NCBI GenBank assembly: GCA_014155875.1
Contig: JACEFZ010005091.1
Coordinates: 589,501 to 653,500 of the forward strand
Direction of reading: 5' to 3'
Length of the DNA: 64,000 nt
Origin: Cepaea nemoralis
Taxonomy: Eukaryota > Mollusca > Gastropoda > Stylommatophora > Helicidae
Position 1 is the first letter of the stretch. Each line of letters opens with the position of its first letter. Below, in pieces: positions 57,578 through 64,000 of the stretch. Under the pieces are notes generated by a model. The model had not been told where the DNA came from, did no database searches, and worked only from the letters and a program-made list of their open reading frames with translations. The translations under genes and the position numbers were made by a program.

Positions 57578-57774
57578 TGCTCGATCTGGAAAGTCTGGAT
57601 TACTTCTCAGAGCTAGTTCACGAAGCTTGAGCTCCATCTTGTATGCCCTGGCGGTCTCCTCTGCTAAATGGTACTCGCATACACAAGGGGGATGATCTGG
57701 AGCATCTCCTTGCCTGCACTCAGAATCAACCTGACAGACCTGACAGCCAGAATGTTTGTGTTCTTGTTTAGTTC
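57578..57774 (-). CDS. Host gene exon, Cys/His-rich
   Basis: A 197-base exon on the minus strand with acceptor GTGCTTTTCAG and a perfect donor GTAAGC. It reads TKQEHKHSGCQVCQVDSECR, QGDAPDHPPCVCEYHLAEE and TARAYKMELKLRELALRSN, then PDFPDRA. The spacing C-x2-C, then C, then C-x-C-x2-H together with the previous exon's C-x2-C looks like a zinc-binding module. The first two bases complete a Gly codon with the exon at 59368-59411, and the end is phase 0. Cytosolic or nuclear location is likely (no signal or membrane segment). The family is not recognised. Confidence 0.85.
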
Positions 57775-57829
57775 CTGAAAAGCACCCAGAAATATCTGTG
57801 GTACTTATTTAATGAGGCTGCGAAAATCC

Positions 57830-58035
57830 CTGTGCTATAGTGGTCAGAAAATACCAATTCCAGTCTGAAGTGGTCTGAAAACATCAATCCCAGTCTATAG
57901 TGGTCAGAAAACACTAATTCCATTCTGTATTGGTCAGATAACACTAAATCCAGACTTAAAGGGTCAGCAGACACTAATACCAGTCAGCAGTAGTCATAAA
58001 ACACTTATACTTTAGTGGTCAGAAAACACAAATCT
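57830..58035. repeat. 30-bp minisatellite, ~6 copies
   Basis: Unit: AGTGGTCAGAAAACACTAAT, TCCAGTCT; lies just upstream (in gene orientation) of the preceding exon's acceptor. Confidence 0.85.
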
Positions 58036-58154
58036 CTCTGGCAGATCGCTCAGAGACAAATTTGCTCTGGCTAACTGTTTGGGAATTTACCCTCAGGTAG
58101 ATACAGCCTGATACTTTTGACAAAATAGGTTTTAAGAAAGTACACCTTAGACAA

Positions 58155-58390
58155 ATGGAGTCTCCGTTGCGAAGTGGTGCCCTGCCTGCCTCACACTCTG
58201 ATGGTGTGGGTTTGATTCTGACCTACATCGTTCTGTTCTGTGCAATTTTCTCAGAGACTCTGGGGGTCGCCACTGGAGCTACAGAGGTCATGTTTTGTGT
58301 GATGCTTTTGGCAGTCCCCCCTGTGGAAAGAAACTGAGCCAAATGGCATAAAACCAGCTAAAATGAAGTCAACCCTTTTACCCTTTAAAA
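58155..58390 (+). repeat. SINE-B, complete copy
   Basis: GGAGTCTCCGTTGCGAAGTG head, GGGTTTGATTCTGACC B-box, CTGGGGGTCGCCACTGGAGC and AGAAACTGAGCCAAATGGC body. Confidence 0.85.
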
Positions 58391-58654
58391 CCTGAGACAC
58401 ACATTTTGAAGTTGGACACCTTGACCTTTGCGTCAAAGAGAGGCATAAAAAAGTATTATTTAGTTTCTTTAAAACAGCAGCAAAGAAACAAATCTTGACA
58501 AGTACATTAGTCATGCTGTTACTCCTGATAGTAAAACTTGTGTTTGTTCATGGATTCTCCTGTAATGTTACTATGTGAATATCTCCTTGTTTTTATTTTT
58601 GTTTTGGACTAGTTGCATTGTGTCTGTTTTCATAAGAGCTGCAATATTTGCATC

Positions 58655-58740
58655 TTTCAGCCAACACATCTGGCATCTTCACTGCATTTGTTGACCGGGT
58701 TAGCCTTCCTGGCGTAGTTTTGTAGAACATTCCATGGCCT
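58655..58740 (-). repeat. Second copy of the 4431-4577 repeat family
   Basis: Minus strand: CAGGAAGGCTAACCCGGTCA, ACAAATGCAGTGAAGATGCC and AGATGTGTTGGCTGAAAGAT; only the first ~85 bases are shared. Confidence 0.65.
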
Positions 58741-59367
58741 TAGAGTGCTGACATCACCTTTGCTCTTCCATCTAATGGTGATGCTTACCCAAAAGTCTCA
58801 CCTATAACATCAAAATGTATGTAGGTGTGCCTTCAAGGAAAGATAGATGCAGAACTTTGACATCCCCATCTAAGGAAGGTTCCATGAATGCAGAATCGAT
58901 ACATTTTGCTCTTATACTGGGCTCACTCAAAGAATCATCATGTCCTGCACATGGCTGCTTAGCCTAACTTCCACATACTGAGCCTCCTGTTCATCACAGG
59001 TTCTATCTTAGAGACCAGAAGGACAAAGTCCACAGATGTGTATTATTGCGAATACATCTTTCAAAAAACCCATTACAGCTAGGAGCATCAAAACATCATC
59101 ATTATCACATAACAGGTTTGTTGCAGAACTTCATTCTCATTAGTGCCTACTTAAAAGTTGTTTAATCTCTTACCACTTCTCCTGCCTCATGCCCAAGGTG
59201 ACAATATCCTGTGTCCATCTTCATGCTTGTCAATCAATCCAATTAAATGCAAAAGAAGTATCTGTCGACCCTAATAATGTTTACATTTGGCATGTTAAAA
59301 TATTAGTGACAAGATTAGAGATCCAGTGCTTCAAAACATAAGTTCAGCTTATGGCTGACGTGCTCAC
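58741..59367. other. Intron, nothing recognised
   Basis: About 630 bases without a match to the families in this window. Confidence 0.35.
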
Positions 59368-59411
59368 CTTCATGTAAACATTGTGTGCAGTGTTTTCTTT
59401 TCATCTTCATC
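59368..59411 (-). CDS. Host gene exon (most upstream one found)
   Basis: A 44-base exon on the minus strand with acceptor TTTATACTACAG and donor GTGAGCACG. One frame is open: MKMKRKHCTQCLHE, ending with one base that completes a Gly codon with the exon at 57578-57774. The C-x2-C-x2-H here adds to the Cys cluster of the next exon, which supports the join. The exon needs two bases from an earlier exon, so it is not the first; the gene's start lies beyond or is hidden in the repeats to the right. Confidence 0.7.
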
Positions 59412-59739
59412 CTGTAGTATAAACTATCCAGATCTGTGTTAGACGACCATGACATAAACCTGTTAGAGTAATCAAATCATACAATCAATATTGACTGCAG
59501 CATTTTCTGTCTCTCTTTGTTATTCCTCTTCTACATTCCTACCCAAGGTGTAAAGCAGAGGTTCTCTTACATTGTATCACTCATGAACAATTTTCATCAG
59601 ATGAAATCTTTTGCTATCCCTCACTCTGTTATAAAATGTGAATGTGGAGCATCTGTGTCTACGATACATGTGACCATGTGTTTTAACTGTTTCAGCTAAA
59701 GTATTATTAATTCCAATTCCAATTTTCAAAAACAAAAAT

Positions 59740-61690
59740 TCCAAATTCGGCCTCGTTCAACCTGCTTCATCAGCTGTGGTTATTGTTGAGGTCCGTGGTT
59801 TTTGTGGGTTTATTCACCCTAATTCTTGTCTTGTGAGTCCTATCTCGGACTGGTTATGTATCGTTTGTGTCTGTGACGTCAGCTGGGGATCGGTCGGCGG
59901 CTATCCTTTGTGCTCGTCTGTTCTTGTGGTTTTCTTTGTTGGTGTAGGCTCCTGGCTCGTCTGGCTTGACTGGCTGCAGTCCTTATAAGGACTTTTCGTT
60001 ATCCCACTCCATGCATCGTAAGCTGGGGGATCGGTCGGCGGCTGTCCTTTGTGCATGTTTCCTCTTGTTTTCTTTGTTGGCGCAGGCTCCTGGCTTGACT
60101 GGTTGCAGTCCTTAAAAGGACTTTTTATTTGGTATTTTGTCTTCTCAATTGTGAAGTAACTGTAGAAGCTTTTCGATGTGATATGCCTCCTTGCGCTTTC
60201 TTTCATTCCACTTCTCACGTTTGAGTTGTTGCTGTCTTTTGATTGCTTCCTCCGAGCTCAGCCATGGATGATTTCTCCGTCTTCAAAGTAGTATTGCCAT
60301 GTGTATTTATCTGCGAGTTTTATATCTGGCATTGTGGCGATACTGCATGGGTATTGGTTTCCCGTACTTCTTTTCTTTTTCTTCCATGCGCTTTCTGTAT
60401 TCCTCGCACTTGAGTTCGTATTGCCTCGTTATCTTAGCGGAACAATATTCATGGCCTCCGGACGTTCCTTATGCCGACGTCAGGGTGTTCATCTCGGCTT
60501 TCTTCGGATGTCAGGTGGGACTACTGGCTTCCATTTGAATGTTTCGGGCGTCGTGGTTGGGCTGCTGGCTTTCGCTTGTGGATTCAGGCTCGGTCTCTTG
60601 GTTTTCATCCTGCGATTTCTCTGTAATTTCTTGTTCGGCTTCTGTTGTTTTGTTTCGGAGTATTTCCATTTCAGCTTTCTGTAGTTCTCGCTCTGATTTA
60701 ATGGTTTGTAGGATCTCTTCATTCTCCTTCTTAATCAGTGCCATATGTTCTACTTCTTGCTTGATGTTTTGCTGAATCTCCTTCATTTCCGCCAGTAGTT
60801 TTTCGTTGTCGTTATTCGGGGTCGGCGTCAGCAGTGCCTTGACTTGTCTCTTCAACTCAGTCTATCTGTTTTTGGAGTTGATCTCTTTCGGCTTGTGCTA
60901 TACCCGTGGCTGTCTCGCCCCTCTGCATTGCTTCCTTGAATGGTGTCTTTGTGATTATGGCGATCTTTAAGACGTCTCTGTGTCTCTGCAGGTACGGACA
61001 GCCCAAGTATCTTTGCTCCATGCTTGCCCAGGCAGTTGGCGCACTTTCTTTTGTTGTTAGGGGTCTCTGAAGTCCGTGTCCAGCTTGGCCAGTGGACACT
61101 CCTTGAAGGCGTGGTGATCGGCGCAGTATCGGCATATTTCCGTCTTACTGCGACACGTAGCTCTGCTGTGGCCGGCCTTCTGACATCTGGAACATTGCGT
61201 GATTCTTGGGATGAATCTCTCTGGTTGCTGCATTCTCTTGTTGAATGATACTGTGGTCGGCATTTCGCTGCCCTCCGATGTCACCACTGCCAAGGTTGTA
61301 GGTATCTTGGAGTAAGTGAGGAAGCCGCTCCGCCTTCAAGAATCGGATGTGGATATTCTCGTCCTGTAGCTGCTTCAGGATTTCTTCGTCTGTCAGCTCC
61401 ACTGGAATCCGCTTGACGACCCATCGGGCTGTTTTATGAGTCGGTGTTTCCGACTCTGGTGTCTTTCTCCTCCTTCTTCTCTGCTGACTTGGTTCCTGAC
61501 TGTTGGCTGTCAATCTTCTCCCTCGTAGTAGCTTCAGTGAATAGCTGTAAGTATCAGGCTCTTTGATGCAGCTAGGCGGTAGGCTCTCCACGTTCTTCTT
61601 CTTGTTGTCGGCTTCCCAACGCTGCACATCTTGGCCGCAGCGTGTTTCTTGTTGTTGGACTTTCCACGTGACATTTTCCCGCGTAATCAG
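59740..61690 (-). pseudogene. LINE ORF1 (gag-like, zinc knuckles), broken
   Basis: Reading from the ATG at 61671 (MSRGKSNNKKHAAAK), a frameshift soon leads into 61145-61627 with RRRRRKTPESETPTHK and an RNA-binding-like segment ARWVVKRIPVELTDEEILKQ. Next come tandem zinc knuckles C-x2-C-x4-H-x4-C and C-x2-C-x3-H-x4-C (about 61095-61194), a coiled-coil stretch with EQEVEHMALIKKENEEILQT-type heptads (60511-60855), and a basic end HPWLSSEEAIKRQQQLKREK. The order matches ORF1 of I/jockey-type LINEs. A ~125-bp direct duplication ends it (59885-60000, 60020-60130). The expected RT ORF does not follow. Confidence 0.7.
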
Positions 61691-61835
61691 GCTTCTTGAC
61701 AGAATAATGCGACTTGACTTGTTAGCGCTCGCAGTGCGAATGACATGACGACACCTGCATGAGTATTATTAATTGTCAAAGACTGAAGTATAGAGGTCTG
61801 AGGTCTGCCTCAAGATAGAAGACCACCGGGAAGAG

Positions 61836-62373
61836 TGGTCAACCTCAAGTAGATCAGAGGTAACACAGTGCCCCGATATGAGGGCAGGGTAGGTGATAGG
61901 AAGGGGGACTATTAACTAGTTCTCTCATGAGTATAATTTATAACTGGTCACGGCAGAATCACGCCTACGTGATAGCCACGGAGAAGTGGATTGCCACTCA
62001 ATAGGAGACGGCTGCTATAAGCGTGCTGAGTGTGACAGCACGCAAAAAGCCGAAGGACGCACAAGGTCCTTCCGCGTGCTGTGTAGCCACGCGAGTAGGA
62101 AAGTGAGACTGGGGACTGACTTCGTAGCGAGCGCACCGTTTAGTGTCGATAGGGGTTTCTGTAGCCAAGTAGATAGAGATTAGCAATAGGGTTAGGAAAC
62201 TAGTGATAGGCAATTCTGTGGCTTTGTGTGTGATTTGATAGCGACTGTTTTGTAAATGTAAAGAGCCAACGGCAATAAAATGTATCATCCATTTCCTCTC
62301 ACACGACTTGCAAGTTCCTTGTGTGGTGCGAGAGAAGTAATCCTGTGATGCCTGAAACATCGGTTGTTGACAG
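61836..62373 (+). mobile_element. 5' LTR of a Mag/Steamer-like Gypsy element
   Basis: A ~538-bp LTR matching the solo LTR at 9176-9729. It begins TGGTCAACCTCAAG and ends GGTTGTTGACA (TG...CA, with complementary ends). It holds an AATAAAATGTA polyadenylation signal at about 62274. Fourteen bases after its end comes the primer-binding site. Confidence 0.85.
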
Positions 62374-62387
62374 GCTAGGATTAAAGT

Positions 62388-62404
62388 GGTGTCAGAAGTG
62401 TGGC
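62388..62404 (+). promoter_or_regulatory. Primer-binding site of the LTR element
   Basis: TGGTGTCAGAAGTGTGG starts with TGG, complementary to a tRNA 3' CCA, and matches the TGGTGTCAGAAGTGGG type used by many Mag-lineage Gypsy elements, generally assigned to tRNA-Leu. One base differs from that consensus. Confidence 0.7.
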
Positions 62405-62439
62405 TTGAACAAATGTTCAAGCTAATACACTCACCCACG

Positions 62440-63540
62440 GCTCTAGACTAAGGTTACTAGTAGTGAATTACAGGGTTTAATTTGTGTCAGTGACTGATGA
62501 CGTGTGCAGACTAGAACAAGTTGCGAGCTGAGCTGTGCCTATCGTGACGAAATAATGTTTATGTGTGTTTATTGAAATATTGTGTACTTATAATTATGTG
62601 TTCTTCAAGTTGTAAGTATTGATATTATGATTTTCTTTCATTTATTTATGTAATTACTTATTTGTTTATGAATAATTATCAAATATGATTCATGGCGGAG
62701 CGATACACATGCCGGCAACATTATCGATTTTTGCAAGCTAAAAATAGCGCTGCGCCTCTGATGTATTGCGGCTGACAAACAGCTGTTTTACGCCATTTGC
62801 ATTCAGCATCTGATTGTTTACAAATCGCCAAGCTGCTGCCCACCTGAATCCGTGCTTTATATTAACTATTATTTGTTTATTTAAGTTAGTGAATGAATAT
62901 ATTTATTTATTTAAACATTATTATTACATTTATATTTATTTCAAAGCAGTTATTGAATTTTTTTGGTACTTTTTCTATTTGTTTACCGTCGCGATGGCAC
63001 TACTTTTGGCTATGCAAATTAGACTTGGTCTGCACAACACTTCCATAGATTAAACTAGATTAGGAACGAAAGGCATAAAACGTTAGAACGAAGACAGGAC
63101 ATTGACATTTAAGATTAATTAAAATACATTGTATTTGTCCGGGGGCATGTCATTGTGATTGTACCAATTTGTCGAAAGTGATATGTCGTTTGCAATTTGT
63201 TAATTGTTGCTGCTCTGTGAACCAGGGTGAACATCAGCTGGTTAGAAAGGTAACTCGTGTGTATGCCGAAGTGCCAAACGAGGGGACCTGAGTTGCCAAA
63301 CGATTGTGCCTGATTTTCTGGAACATTAAGATGAGTATACTCAACGTATTTGGCATGCAATGTGATTAATAATGCATCTCTTTTTCAGCGTGTGATGCAT
63401 TAGCATATTGTGTGCTCTGTTTTTCAGGATAAAATTTTCCAGGTTATAAAATAAGAGTACAATTTGTAGTGCTCAGAGATTAAGAAACATAACATATCTA
63501 AGATAAATAAGTGATTAAAGAGCTCAGTGCGGGTCAACGC
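62440..63540. other. Long leader between LTR and gag
   Basis: About 1.1 kb with no open frame of interest. An untranslated leader this long is unusual for a Gypsy element, so an unrelated insertion may be included, but I cannot define its ends. Confidence 0.4.
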
Positions 63541-63558
63541 TAGCCAATTACCCAACAA

Positions 63559-63915
63559 CATGGCTACTTTATCTGACTTCATAAAAGCAGGCAAAGAATT
63601 ACAATACACAGGAAAAGATTTAGAGCAATATGCTGATCAAAATTTAAAGAAGCAAAAGATGCTGAGAGAGATGAACGCGCACAAGAAAGACAACACCAGA
63701 AAGAACTAGCTGAGATTACAAAACAAAAAGAATTAGAAATTAAACATAAGCAATTAGATCAGGAAAAGGAATTAAAGCAAATGCAATTAGATCAGGAAAA
63801 GGAATTAAAGCAAAAACAATTAGATCAAGAAAAAGAACTAATGTATTCACCTCACATGATATATAACTCTGCAGTATACACCTGGCGAGATGCAACGGCA
63901 TATGCCAGACAATAA
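63559..63915 (+). pseudogene. gag N-terminus of the Gypsy-type element, truncated
   Basis: ATG at 63559 (after CAACAAC) opens MATLSDFIKAGKELQYTGKD, LEQYADQNLKKQ, the typical N-terminus of Mag/Steamer-type gag. A one-base shift near 63655 moves the rest to another frame: a charged coiled coil with AERDERAQERQHQKELAEI and three repeats of about 30 bases reading QLDQEKELKQ (63748-63840). At about 63843 the gag sequence ends abruptly and unrelated repeat sequence leads to a stop at 63913. Matrix-proximal sequence only; capsid, nucleocapsid and pol are missing. Confidence 0.75.
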
Positions 63916-64000
63916 ATCATGCAACATATGTTTTATGGTTTCTGTGTTTACATTCACTAAGGCAATATTTTGTTTTGAACAACATGATAATACTCTGCAT

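Noticed and set aside
59517..59699. Possible exon near 59560-59630
   Set aside because: Donor-like GTAAGAG is present, but every frame has a stop.

Overview
This is a stretch of animal (metazoan) nuclear DNA that is mostly repeats, with the scattered exons of one unrecognised host gene on the minus strand. The mixture of RTE, I/Nimb-like, L1-Tx1-like and zinc-finger-tailed LINEs, tRNA-derived SINEs, a mariner, a candidate Helitron and a Mag/Steamer-like Gypsy LTR element, together with many 24-72 bp minisatellites, points to a lophotrochozoan, most likely a mollusc. That assignment is inference from repeat content; no species-diagnostic gene is present. There are no bacterial operons, rRNAs or CRISPR arrays.

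Layout: 1-9 kb holds decayed LINE and SINE pieces, including a LINE fragment with a clean nested insertion (4431-4577) and a 217-bp tandem duplication (5069-5502). 9.1-12.9 kb holds a solo LTR and a nearly complete RTE LINE, both inside an (AT)n tract. 14.2-17.1 kb is a 43-bp satellite split by an I-type LINE that is itself split by another LINE. 18.8-32.1 kb has seven minisatellites between SINEs, an I-type LINE with an in-frame duplication in its RNase H, and a complete-length dead mariner (26297-27626). 32.3-35 kb has two host exons and LINE debris. 36.3-39.2 kb is an I-type LINE nested in an older LINE. 40.4-45.7 kb has a minisatellite split by a solo LTR and followed by a nearly intact L1-Tx1-type LINE. 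46-59.4 kb has four more host exons separated by SINEs, minisatellites, an inverted SINE palindrome and a candidate Helitron. 59.7-61.7 kb is a LINE ORF1, and 61.8-63.9 kb is the 5' end of a Gypsy-type element (LTR, primer site, gag start).

Host gene: six segments with consensus splice sites (59368-59411, 57578-57774, 51512-51721, 48960-49021, 34626-34733, 32298-32444) read on the minus strand. Adjoining phases agree for four of the five joins: 59.4 to 57.6 kb, 57.6 to 51.5 kb, 51.5 to 49.0 kb (with one choice of donor) and 34.6 to 32.3 kb. At least one exon is missing between 49.0 and 34.6 kb. Possible further exons lie at 40159-40203, 40265-40286 and 22502-22552. The product starts with a Cys/His-rich, probably zinc-binding segment followed by helical sequence. 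I do not recognise the family. Its introns carry nearly all the mobile DNA in the right half of the window.

I did not find a convincing new biological system. The most informative observations are the homology between the body of an abundant SINE and the 5' UTR of the RTE LINE, the nested insertions with readable target-site duplications, a chimeric LINE insertion, and the unknown host gene.
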